Of a stretch of 64,000 nt of DNA, positions 16,797 through 24,069 are shown piece by piece. How positions within the stretch are numbered: position 1 is the stretch's first letter; each line of letters opens with the position of its first letter. Below the pieces are notes generated by a model. That model was not told the DNA's origin, searched no databases, and worked only from the letters and a program-made list of their open reading frames with translations. The stretch is from Bacillota bacterium (GTDB lineage: Bacteria > Bacillota > Clostridia > Acetivibrionales > JAEXSP01), in assembly GCA_023453795.1 (NCBI GenBank), contig JAEXSP010000030.1, forward strand, positions 62,001 through 126,000. Direction: 5' to 3'. The position numbers were made by a program, and so were the translations under genes.

Positions 16797-18923
16797 ATGG
16801 AAAGCAATACAAAAATTAAAATGGGAAGTTTAAACCCTGTATGGGAAGGCTTGGATGGAATGCCGAAATCAATAACCTTTTGTGTGACAGAAGACTGTAA
16901 CCTTGCTTGTAAATACTGCTATATGACAGGCAAAAACAGCTTTAAAAAGATGACCTTTGAAACAGCTAAAAAGGTTGTGGACTACTTACTTTCAGAGAGA
17001 GACACTTTTAATGAAAAGTCAGTGATATGGGAATTTATAGGCGGAGAGGCTTTTGTAGAAATAGAACTGGTAGACAGAATAACAGACTATATAAAACAAC
17101 AGATGTTCCTCCTTGACCATCCCTGGTTTAACAGCTACAGATTATCTTTCTCAAGTAACGGTCTTCTTTACGGCACGCCGGCGGTACAGAAGTACATAAA
17201 AAAGAATAAGTACCACCTTTCCATAGGCTTGAGTGTAGACGGAAATAAGATGAAGCATGACTTACAGAGAATAAAGCCTGATGGCAGTGGTTCCTATGAC
17301 GATGTAATTAAAAATGTACCACTTTGGCTTAGTCAATTCCCTGGCTCATCTTCAAAGGCTACCTTCTCCCATGATGACATTCCTTATCTTAAAGATAGTA
17401 TTATTAGCCTTTGGGATAATGGTATAAAAACAGTAGCTGCTAATGTAGTGTTTGAGGATGTGTGGGAAGAGGGTGACGACATAATTATGGAGCAGCAGCT
17501 CAGGGAGCTTGCTGACTATGTCCTTGAATATAAGCTTTGGGAAGATTACTCAGTAAGATTCTTTGACCCCAATATTGGAAACCCTCTTAGAGAAGAAGAT
17601 TTAGGTAAAAATTATTGCGGTGCAGGTAAAATGCTGGCAATTGACTGTGACGGCAACTTTTTTCCGTGCGTAAGGTTTTATAATATCAGCCTAAATAACC
17701 GGAAAGCAATATGTGTAGGAAACTCAGATACTGGGATTAGTCAGGACAAACTAAGGCCCTTTCAGGCATTAAGTCTTAAAAGTCAAAGTCCGCTGGAATG
17801 TGTTAAGTGTGAAGTGGCCAGCGGCTGTGCATGGTGCCAAGGATGCAATTACGATTTGGCAGAAACCGATACTATTTACCAAAGAGCTATAAATTTATGC
17901 AAGATGCATAAAGCAACTGTGCGGGCAAACAAATATTTTTGGGATAAGTATGAAAGATTGACGGGTCTGCCTTCTGAAAGAACAAAATTGGCAATAGATA
18001 GAGAACCTCAAAAAAAGAAATACTTGCAATTTATAACTTCAGATAAAATAACACCCCATTGCTCCTATAGAAATACAAAAGGTACTGATAACATTATGAC
18101 TCCAGAATTTCTGGAAATGGGAATTGCTTTTTGTGATGCAAATGGCTATACACCTGTCTTTCTAGGAACTCCGCAGGTAGTAGATGAAGAAAAATATCAG
18201 GATTACCTTATTATTGGTAAGGCAGGACAAGTCGGCAATGCAATTTCAATATATGACAACTGTACAGATAATCAGGATGGAGAAGTTCCCGGCATTTTAC
18301 TTCTCAACAGGCATAATATACATAACTTATTTGAATTGATAGTGATGCTTTTCAGTGTAGTATACAGAATAAATCTTGAAATTGAAGATATTAGTGAATG
18401 GAATGATCAAGATGCACAACAGTATAAAATGCAATTGGATAAAGTAGTTACTTTTGTTGCAGATAAATACAAGCAGGGCGAAGAAATTGAAATAAATGTG
18501 TTGACCGATATATGGAATTTAAAGTCTATGAAGAATTGTGACGCAGGTACCGGTTCTTTTGCACTTGCACCGAACGGAAGAATTTATATGTGCCCTGCAT
18601 TTTACTTTGATGACCCAGATTACCACATAGGCACTATCGAAGATGGCATAAATATAAAAAATTCTCAGTTACTCCAGCTAGAAAACGCGCCTATATGCTC
18701 TGCGTGTGATGTTTATAACTGTAACAGATGCAAATATCTAAACAAAAAAATGACAAATGAGATAAATATACCTTCTAAAATGCAGTGTGTAATAAGTCAC
18801 ATAGAAAGAGAACATTCTATGAAATTACAAAGACTGCTCAAAGAAAACAGTATCTATAAATTTGAAAATACGTTAAGAGAAATTGACTATAACGACCCAT
18901 TGGAAACTCTAGTAAAAATATAA
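16797..18923 (+). CDS. Radical SAM/SPASM peptide maturase with a second SPASM-like domain (CXXX-repeat type)
   Basis: A 708-residue enzyme expected to install crosslinks in the Cys-rich precursors. The [4Fe-4S]-SAM site is C34-x3-C38-x2-C41 (DCNLACKYC), followed by the GGEA motif. A SPASM region has C274, a Cys in IDCDG and another in FPCVRF, then C335, C338, C344, C347 and C350. After a linker, residues 410-665 form another domain that ends in a second Cys cluster (C581, C599, C634, C637, C642, C645, C664) and the SPASM-like phrase FALAPNGRIYMCP. In the predicted CXXX-repeat systems the radical SAM enzyme and a second maturase are separate families as I recall; here they seem fused. AAAAAAGGAG precedes ATG 16797. 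The exact chemistry is unknown. Confidence 0.87.
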   Translation: MESNTKIKMGSLNPVWEGLDGMPKSITFCVTEDCNLACKYCYMTGKNSFKKMTFETAKKVVDYLLSERDTFNEKSVIWEFIGGEAFVEIELVDRITDYIKQQMFLLDHPWFNSYRLSFSSNGLLYGTPAVQKYIKKNKYHLSIGLSVDGNKMKHDLQRIKPDGSGSYDDVIKNVPLWLSQFPGSSSKATFSHDDIPYLKDSIISLWDNGIKTVAANVVFEDVWEEGDDIIMEQQLRELADYVLEYKLWEDYSVRFFDPNIGNPLREEDLGKNYCGAGKMLAIDCDGNFFPCVRFYNISLNNRKAICVGNSDTGISQDKLRPFQALSLKSQSPLECVKCEVASGCAWCQGCNYDLAETDTIYQRAINLCKMHKATVRANKYFWDKYERLTGLPSERTKLAIDREPQKKKYLQFITSDKITPHCSYRNTKGTDNIMTPEFLEMGIAFCDANGYTPVFLGTPQVVDEEKYQDYLIIGKAGQVGNAISIYDNCTDNQDGEVPGILLLNRHNIHNLFELIVMLFSVVYRINLEIEDISEWNDQDAQQYKMQLDKVVTFVADKYKQGEEIEINVLTDIWNLKSMKNCDAGTGSFALAPNGRIYMCPAFYFDDPDYHIGTIEDGINIKNSQLLQLENAPICSACDVYNCNRCKYLNKKMTNEINIPSKMQCVISHIEREHSMKLQRLLKENSIYKFENTLREIDYNDPLETLVKI

Positions 18924-18941
18924 TGAAAGGAAGTTTTAATT

Positions 18942-19232
18942 ATGTATAAAGAAATAATCGGAAGTGTAACCGAGGAGGAGAAAAATGAAGTAATGATGCT
19001 TTTTGAAAGAAAAGTTGGAATTGAAGAGCTTGCAGCTACACTTGAGAATGATTTACTTTTTGATGAGAAAAAAGAAATTATGCAGGATAAAATGATATCC
19101 GAATTAGGCAAGGTTAAGTTAAATTTACAGTCATGGTGGGACAAAATGCATCAAAAATATAACTGGAAAAGTCTTGAGGGTTATAGCTGGAATATAGATT
19201 TTCAGACCTGTGAGATTTTTTTAGTAAAATAA
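18942..19232 (+). CDS. Small accessory protein of the Cys-rich peptide system
   Basis: A 96-residue soluble protein, 18 nt after the maturase, with AAAGGAAG before ATG 18942. The first 60 residues are helical and acidic (VTEEEKNEVMMLFERKVGIEELAATLEND); the end is rich in aromatics (SWWDKMHQKYNWKSLEGYSWNIDF). One Cys only. Size, position and aromatic tail fit the roughly 100-residue CXXX repeat peptide modification system proteins that accompany such maturases, but I make that match from memory. It is not a PqqD/RRE domain I can recognise, though a leader-binding job is the obvious guess. Confidence 0.6.
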   Translation: MYKEIIGSVTEEEKNEVMMLFERKVGIEELAATLENDLLFDEKKEIMQDKMISELGKVKLNLQSWWDKMHQKYNWKSLEGYSWNIDFQTCEIFLVK

Positions 19233-19260
19233 TGATTGGCTTAAAAATGATTCATCTTTA

Positions 19261-19272
19261 TATCTGCAGATA
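19261..19272 (+). repeat. 12-bp palindrome TATCTGCAGATA, copy 1
   Basis: Perfect palindrome 35 nt before the first precursor gene. An identical copy is at 19525-19536 and a one-mismatch copy at 19911-19922, so the palindromes bracket both precursors. Confidence 0.65.
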
Positions 19273-19306
19273 GGAATTAAACTGCCAAATTAAAGGAGGG
19301 TTTATT

Positions 19307-19474
19307 ATGGATCGGTTGTTTTCTAATAAAAAAATTGTTAAGTCTAAGAAAGATGTAAATGGTTATTGGAATTGTAATTATAGCTGCGGTGCGAGTTGTA
19401 TTAGTTGTACTGGAGGTTGTATGGGTTGTGGTAGTAGTTGTTCTGGCGGATGTAATGGTGTGAGTAAGTTCTAA
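19307..19474 (+). CDS. Cys-rich RiPP precursor peptide 1 (55 aa, 8 Cys)
   Basis: A short gene with a very strong ribosome site (AAAGGAGGG, 6 nt before ATG 19307). The leader, residues 1-20, reads MDRLFSNKKIVKSKKDVNGY and has no Cys. The core, residues 21-55, holds Cys at 23, 27, 31, 34, 38, 41, 45 and 49, so spacings are 4,4,3,4,3,4,4, with Gly, Ser and Asn between. The leader matches that of precursor 2 at M-[DE]-RLFS-x-KK and KS-x2-D-[IV]-x-GY-type positions. It is the probable substrate of the radical SAM maturase; thioether links are the likely modification. Final cleavage site unknown. Confidence 0.85.
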   Translation: MDRLFSNKKIVKSKKDVNGYWNCNYSCGASCISCTGGCMGCGSSCSGGCNGVSKF

Positions 19475-19524
19475 TTCCCAAGAACCTACATAGTGGAATT
19501 GTAAGGCAAGATTGTGAGTAAAGC

Positions 19525-19536
19525 TATCTGCAGATA
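19525..19536 (+). repeat. 12-bp palindrome TATCTGCAGATA, copy 2
   Basis: Identical to 19261-19272; 51 nt after the stop of precursor 1, within a block that is also conserved after precursor 2. A degenerate trace (AGCTACAGATAGATA) follows near 19602-19616. Confidence 0.65.
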
Positions 19537-19646
19537 TATATTAATAAATAATGTTAAACAATTATGAGGTTAAAAAGTTTGAATCCTTCGTTCGTCTTAA
19601 TAGCTACAGATAGATATTAAAAGAGCAAATAAAAGGAGGGCTTATA

Positions 19647-19856
19647 ATGGAACGTTTGTTTTCCAGTAAAAAAGTTTGCAAGTCAAGGCAGGATATAAGA
19701 GGTTATACTTGCGGCACTTGTAGCCAGTACTGTTCAGTTACTTGTGGCGGTACTTGTGCCGTTGCTTGTGGGGGGACTTGTACAGGTAGTTGTAAAACGG
19801 GTTGTAGTTATAGTTGTGGTTTTAATTGTGTTGGTGCTGGCTTTAGCTATAATTAA
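19647..19856 (+). CDS. Cys-rich RiPP precursor peptide 2 (69 aa, 12 Cys, strict CXXX repeats)
   Basis: ATG 19647 follows AAAAGGAGGG. The leader (MERLFSSKKVCKSRQDIRGY) matches that of precursor 1 but has one Cys at 11. The core has Cys at 22 and then every fourth residue: 25, 29, 33, 37, 41, 45, 49, 53, 57 and 61, ten Cys in exact CXXX register, with Thr, Ser, Gly and Ala in between. The tail GAGFSYN has none. It is probably modified by the same maturase as precursor 1. The 5' and 3' flanks resemble those of precursor 1, so the pair came from a tandem duplication. It is not metallothionein-like (no CXC or Cys-Cys). Confidence 0.87.
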   Translation: MERLFSSKKVCKSRQDIRGYTCGTCSQYCSVTCGGTCAVACGGTCTGSCKTGCSYSCGFNCVGAGFSYN

Positions 19857-19910
19857 TTTCCAAAAAACCTACATAATTATAGAATTGTATGGCAAGATTG
19901 TAAGAAAATC

Positions 19911-19922
19911 TATCTGCGGATA
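19911..19922 (+). repeat. Palindrome copy 3 (TATCTGCGGATA, one mismatch)
   Basis: Lies 54 nt after the precursor 2 stop, at the same place in the repeated 3' block as copy 2 after precursor 1. Confidence 0.55.
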
Positions 19923-19944
19923 TATTTTAATAAACAATGTATAT

Positions 19945-19987
19945 AAGACCCGAAACAGAGCAAATTTCTGTTTTCGGGTCTTTTTTT
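19945..19987 (+). terminator. Intrinsic terminator of the RiPP operon (copy 2 of the repeated terminator)
   Basis: Left arm AAGACCCGAAACAGA, right arm TCTGTTTTCGGGTCTT, then seven T. It closely matches the fabZ terminator at 13838-13884, including much of the loop (GCGTAATT against GCAAATT). Confidence 0.9.
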
Positions 19988-20022
19988 GAAAGCATATGTT
20001 GAAATCGGGTGGACTTTATCCA

Positions 20023-20901
20023 TCAAGCTGTAGCTGATTCAATTTCACAGTTTTCATTTTCGTCAGGTTTTGACCTTGCCTTATATACAAGGTATACCAG
20101 TAAAGCAGCAATTAAACCGCTTGCTATCGTAATGCTTATTCCCCAAAGTCCTTCGCTGAACCTGTCGGGAATTTTGTCGGTGATCATAGCTGTAAGGTTA
20201 AAGGCAAAGTGGAAAGCTATATTGGCCCATATTGACCGGTACCATATATAAACAAGGCAGAGCAGAAGCGCAAGTGCGAAGGCATATGTGCCCTGTATCC
20301 AATTACCGTGAAAGAGGCCGAAGGTTACAGCCTGTACAATAAACGCAATTGCCAAAGGCATTCCGTTCTTGATTTCATTGAACAGGATGCCCCTGAAGAA
20401 TATTTCTTCAAATATTGGCGCTATTAGAACTACGGCTATAACAGTAAATATGATATTGCCGCTGGTTATTGATTTTTCAATATCTTCGAAGCTTTTTACA
20501 GCCTTCTCAAGAGCAGGAAGCTGCGTTATATAAGACAGTAAACAGGTAACAAGAATGTTGAAGGACAAGCCAAGAAGAAATATTAATCCGATTCCTTTCA
20601 GACTTATCTTTCTCATGCTGCATACTTTGAAAATACTCTTTTTCCTTCCCTTGTAAATGAGCCAAAAAACCAAAAAGGAAGCAAGGCTTGTTAAAATCAG
20701 GATCAAATTGGTTAATTCTTTGATATCGTCAGTTACTGTATTGCTGAACAGTTCTTTATTATTAAATATTCCTGGATCTCCGATTGCTCTGGCAATAACA
20801 ACGGCAATTGTGATCATAAACCCTATTGCAATACTTACACCAAAGTATACAGCGATATAAAGCAAAGCCCAGCCGACGGCCTTAAAAAACCTTTTCAACA
20901 C
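20023..20901 (-). CDS. CPBP family intramembrane metalloprotease (CAAX protease-like)
   Basis: A 292-residue membrane protein with about eight helices. The Abi/CPBP motifs are all present: EEIFFRGILF (Glu-Glu and Arg), FGLFHGN (His) and HFAFNL (second His), near residues 170, 205 and 240. It would cut substrates within the membrane. It lies 8 nt after murC on the minus strand and is convergent with the RiPP operon, whose terminator stands between them. CPBP proteins often give immunity to bacteriocins, but its tie to murC argues for a housekeeping role. The start is ATG 20901, with GGGGG upstream. Confidence 0.85.
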   Translation of the reverse strand: MLKRFFKAVGWALLYIAVYFGVSIAIGFMITIAVVIARAIGDPGIFNNKELFSNTVTDDIKELTNLILILTSLASFLVFWLIYKGRKKSIFKVCSMRKISLKGIGLIFLLGLSFNILVTCLLSYITQLPALEKAVKSFEDIEKSITSGNIIFTVIAVVLIAPIFEEIFFRGILFNEIKNGMPLAIAFIVQAVTFGLFHGNWIQGTYAFALALLLCLVYIWYRSIWANIAFHFAFNLTAMITDKIPDRFSEGLWGISITIASGLIAALLVYLVYKARSKPDENENCEIESATA

Positions 20902-20909
20902 GTTCCCCC

Positions 20910-22313
20910 CTATTTATCCTTTTGTAAATATAACTCCCCAACCTTGTATATGTCTCCGGCACCCATTGTAATAATCAGGTCTCCCTGAGATACATTTTTG
21001 TCAAGATAGCTTACTATATTGTCAAAACCATGTATATAAAGCGCATTCTGACCTGTTGAGCTAATTTTCTCCGCAAGTGCACTGGCGTGGATTTCTCCTT
21101 TATCAAGCTCCCGAGCCGCATAAATATCGGCAACGATAACTGAATCAGCATCTGCAAACGCATTTGAGAACTCATTCATGAGCGATTTGGTTCTTGTATA
21201 GGTGTGAGGCTGGAAAACACACCATATTTTAGAGTGTTCGGTGTTCCGGGCAGCCTTTAAGGTAGCTTTAACTTCTGATGGGTGATGGGCATAATCATCT
21301 ACAACCGTTATATTTCCTTTTGAACCCTTCAGTTCAAACCTCCTGTTGGTACCCCCGAACTTCTCCAGGCCTGCTTTTATTGCTTCAACACTGCAATCCA
21401 GCGAATAACATGCAGAAAATGCTGCGAGAGCATTATTTACGTTATGTATTCCGGGTACGTTGAGATTTACACGGCATAGCTTTTCCTTCCCTTTCAAGAC
21501 ATCAAAAGACGGGTGTCCTGCACCGTCGAAATCAATGCCTTCGGCGGTCCACATTGCATCCTTTGCTTTGATTCCGTAAGTTACTATGTTGCTCGAAATT
21601 TCCCCCAAAATGGAAACGGTGTTGGGGTCGTCGGCACAAGCTACTACATAACCGTCCTTGGGCACAAGAGAAGCAAATTTTACAAATGACTGCTTAATAT
21701 GGTCTATATCCTTAAAGTAATCAACATGATCAAGCTCGATGTTAAGTATTATTGCAAGAAAAGGATGGAATTTCAGGAAGCTGTCACAGTATTCGCAGGC
21801 TTCGGAAACAAAGTATTTACTGTCGCCGATCTTTGTATTTCCGCCTATTGCATCAAGCTCTCCTCCAATATGTATTGTCGGGTTAACGCCCGCTTCAAGC
21901 ATTGCCATTGTAACCATGGATGTAGTAGTAGTCTTTCCGTGAGTCCCGGAAACTGCGATACTGTAGGGATACCTTTTCATTATCTGTCCCAGCATTGTGG
22001 CCCTGTCTATTGTGGGAATACCCATTTGAACAGCTTTTGCCAGCTCGGGGTTATCCTGTTTTACTGCTGCTGTATATACTACCAGTTCGGGCTTCTCATT
22101 AACTATATTATCCTCGCTATGTCCTGCTAAAACCTTAATTCCAAGCTTTTCAAGCTTATATGTTATGCCGGAGGGCTTAAGGTCTGAACCGGTAACCTTG
22201 TAACCCATGTCGGCAAGTATTTCCGCCAGGCCGCTCATGCTTATTCCGCCGATCCCTATGAAATGTATGTGCTTGATATTTTGTGATTCCAAAATGTTTG
22301 ATCCATTCAACAT
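20910..22313 (-). CDS. murC: UDP-N-acetylmuramate--L-alanine ligase
   Basis: Adds L-Ala to UDP-MurNAc in the cytoplasm. The protein is 467 residues from the chosen start MLNGSN at 22313, which has GAGGAG 8 nt before it; the frame stays open 23 codons further but without support. N-terminal HFIGIGGISMSGLAEIL, ATP loop VSGTHGKTTTTSM, central HVDYFKDIDHIK and the C-terminal DDYAHHPSEV motif are all present. It is followed 8 nt later by the CPBP protease gene. The 338-nt gap to purR, which is divergent, holds the promoters of both. Confidence 0.95.
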   Translation of the reverse strand: MLNGSNILESQNIKHIHFIGIGGISMSGLAEILADMGYKVTGSDLKPSGITYKLEKLGIKVLAGHSEDNIVNEKPELVVYTAAVKQDNPELAKAVQMGIPTIDRATMLGQIMKRYPYSIAVSGTHGKTTTTSMVTMAMLEAGVNPTIHIGGELDAIGGNTKIGDSKYFVSEACEYCDSFLKFHPFLAIILNIELDHVDYFKDIDHIKQSFVKFASLVPKDGYVVACADDPNTVSILGEISSNIVTYGIKAKDAMWTAEGIDFDGAGHPSFDVLKGKEKLCRVNLNVPGIHNVNNALAAFSACYSLDCSVEAIKAGLEKFGGTNRRFELKGSKGNITVVDDYAHHPSEVKATLKAARNTEHSKIWCVFQPHTYTRTKSLMNEFSNAFADADSVIVADIYAARELDKGEIHASALAEKISSTGQNALYIHGFDNIVSYLDKNVSQGDLIITMGAGDIYKVGELYLQKDK

Positions 22314-22542
22314 GCGAACACTCCTCGTTATCTTATAATGCTTCATTCTATTGATATTATAGGGACAAAATAAAAATTTCATCCTTAATAATACACCTTT
22401 TCCAGATAAAATTAAAGTTATAAATAATGTTAAATATATAGTTAATATTATATGGCATGCTGCTTGTACTTATTAGTTAAACCTGCCATGCAGGCAAAAT
22501 TGGCGGATTGAATGCTTTGCGGTTTTATTGTGTGACTTGTTT

Positions 22543-22586
22543 AAATCCGAACAATTATATAGAAATTTTTATTAATATTCGATATT
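22543..22586 (+). promoter_or_regulatory. Tandem PurBox-like operator upstream of purR
   Basis: AAATCCGAACAAT (22543-22555) is an exact match to the Bacillus PurBox AWWWCCGAACWWT. About 18 nt downstream, AATATTCGATATT (22574-22586) fits the inverted box with two mismatches. PurR binds pairs of such inverted boxes, so purR is probably autoregulated. The rest of the 338-nt murC-purR gap shows only AT-rich promoter-like DNA. Confidence 0.6.
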
Positions 22587-22651
22587 ATATAATATAGGAA
22601 ATAAATTCAGGTACAAAATAATAAAAGAATTTTTAGAATAGAGGCATGTTG

Positions 22652-23467
22652 ATGGAAAAGTTTCAAAGAAATGAACGCATAGCGGCACTGACTAAAATAT
22701 TATCTGATGCACCATGCAAGGTTTTTACCCTTGGCAGCTTTTCAGAAATGTTCAGTTCTGCCAAATCCACAATAAGTGAAGATATTGACATATTGAGATG
22801 CGTTTTTGAAAGATTCGGTGTGGGCAATATAGAAACAATACCGGGGGCATCGGGCGGAATAAGGTTCATACCCTCTATGTCCGACAGCAGAAAGAAAGAC
22901 ATACTGGAATCGCTTTGCCTTGATCTTTCGAAAAGTGAAAGAATATTGCCCGGCGGATACCTTTATATGCTTGACATCATATACAATCCGGAAAAAATTT
23001 CTGCAATAGGATGCCTTTTTGCTACATACTTTATAGATAGTGGTATAGATTATGTAATTACCGTTGAAACAAAAGGAATACCTATAGCTCTTTCAACTGC
23101 AAGGTTTCTGAATGTACCTCTTGTGATCGCAAGGCATTACAGTGAGGCTACTGATGGCAATTCGGTCAATATTAACTATGTTTCCGGTTCATCGAAGAAA
23201 ATCCAGACAATGGCATTGTCTCTTAAAGCAGTAAAACGTAATTCAAGGCTTCTTTTCATAGATGATTTTATGAAGGGCGGCGGAACTGCAAAGGGCATAA
23301 TTGAGCTTGCGAAGGAATTTGAATGTGAAATTGCCGGGATTGGAGTTTTGGTAGAAACACTTGAGCCGTCAAAAAAACTTGTGGATAAATATATCCCATT
23401 GCTGACATTGAAAAAGGTTGACGAGGAAAAGGGCATCATTGATATAAATCCGGCGCAAAAGGTATAA
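22652..23467 (+). CDS. purR: Purine operon repressor
   Basis: A 271-residue repressor. Residues 1-75 are a winged helix domain (FQRNERIAALTKILSDAPCK); 80-271 are a type I phosphoribosyltransferase-like domain with the PRPP loop LFIDDFMKGGGTAKG. It represses purine genes and releases DNA when PRPP rises. The start is ATG 22652, 7 nt after GAGG (22641-22644); ATG 22646 in frame is too close. The order purR-spoVG-glmU-prs follows Bacillus, except that yabJ is missing. Confidence 0.93.
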   Translation: MEKFQRNERIAALTKILSDAPCKVFTLGSFSEMFSSAKSTISEDIDILRCVFERFGVGNIETIPGASGGIRFIPSMSDSRKKDILESLCLDLSKSERILPGGYLYMLDIIYNPEKISAIGCLFATYFIDSGIDYVITVETKGIPIALSTARFLNVPLVIARHYSEATDGNSVNINYVSGSSKKIQTMALSLKAVKRNSRLLFIDDFMKGGGTAKGIIELAKEFECEIAGIGVLVETLEPSKKLVDKYIPLLTLKKVDEEKGIIDINPAQKV

Positions 23468-23597
23468 TAAATTCAAAAAGAGAAAATCATATATATTGAA
23501 TTCTTTATAAAACAAGCGATTGCTTACTTATTTAGCAGTAAGAAAAATGTAGAAAATTGATTTATAAATAAAAAACACTAGTTTTTTATTATGTTAA

Positions 23598-23624
23598 GCA
23601 GGAAAAAATGAATTTGCATCGAAT
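23598..23624 (+). promoter_or_regulatory. Sigma-H-type promoter of spoVG
   Basis: GCAGGAAAA (23598-23606), 11 nt, ATCGAAT (23618-23624) matches the Bacillus sigma-H consensus RNAGGAWWW-N11-12-RNNGAAT at every fixed position. It is 40 nt before spoVG, the classical sigma-H target. Confidence 0.75.
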
Positions 23625-23663
23625 ATATATAATACTCATTATTTACGGAAGGTGGTAACATCC

Positions 23664-23927
23664 ATGGAGATCACAGACGTTCGCATAAGGAAGATTGATG
23701 TCGAGGGTAAAATGAAAGCGGTTGTTTCTGTTACATTTGACAATGAATTTGTAATCCATGACATTAAGGTGATAGAAAGCCAAAATGGTTTATTCATTGC
23801 GATGCCAAGCAGAAAGACTCCAGATGGTGAATTTAAGGACATAGCACATCCGATAAATGCAACTGCAAGGGAAAAGATACAAAAGGCAATACTTGAAAAA
23901 TACGAATCAACAGCTTCTGAAGAATAG
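23664..23927 (+). CDS. spoVG: Septation/sporulation regulator SpoVG
   Basis: An 87-residue RNA/DNA-binding regulator. It starts MEITDVRIRKIDVEGKMKAV, as all SpoVG do, and has the central strand and turn NEFVIHDIKVIE and GLFIAMPSRKTPDGEFKDIAHP (partly quoted). ATG 23664 has GGAAGGTGG before it; GTG 23652 would add four residues with no family support. It affects cortex formation and asymmetric septation and modulates many transcripts. It is followed by a terminator, then glmU. Confidence 0.96.
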   Translation: MEITDVRIRKIDVEGKMKAVVSVTFDNEFVIHDIKVIESQNGLFIAMPSRKTPDGEFKDIAHPINATAREKIQKAILEKYESTASEE

Positions 23928-23930
23928 GAC

Positions 23931-23967
23931 AAAAGGCACTTGTTAAAATCAAGTGCCTTTATTGTTT
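23931..23967 (+). terminator. Intrinsic terminator after spoVG
   Basis: Stem AAAGGCACTTG/CAAGTGCCTTT (11 bp, perfect) with loop TTAAAAT, then ATTGTTT. It separates spoVG from glmU. Confidence 0.88.
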
Positions 23968-24069
23968 AGGTGAATATTTCCGGAGCATTTGAAATTATAC
24001 ATTTTTAAAGCTTTTATGTTGAAAAAATATATGAAAAATGAGAAAATATATTTGGTTAAAGGGGGGGAT

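Noticed and set aside
19307..19856. Precursors as metallothioneins or as SCIFF peptides
   Set aside because: No CXC or CC pairs as in metallothioneins; the SCIFF pattern (six Cys in about 45 residues next to its own maturase) is not matched, as Cys number and register differ.
19744..19989. 81-codon frame overlapping precursor 2 (Val/Leu-rich)
   Set aside because: It is the shifted reading of the Cys-repeat codons (TGT-GGT runs) and has no ribosome site.
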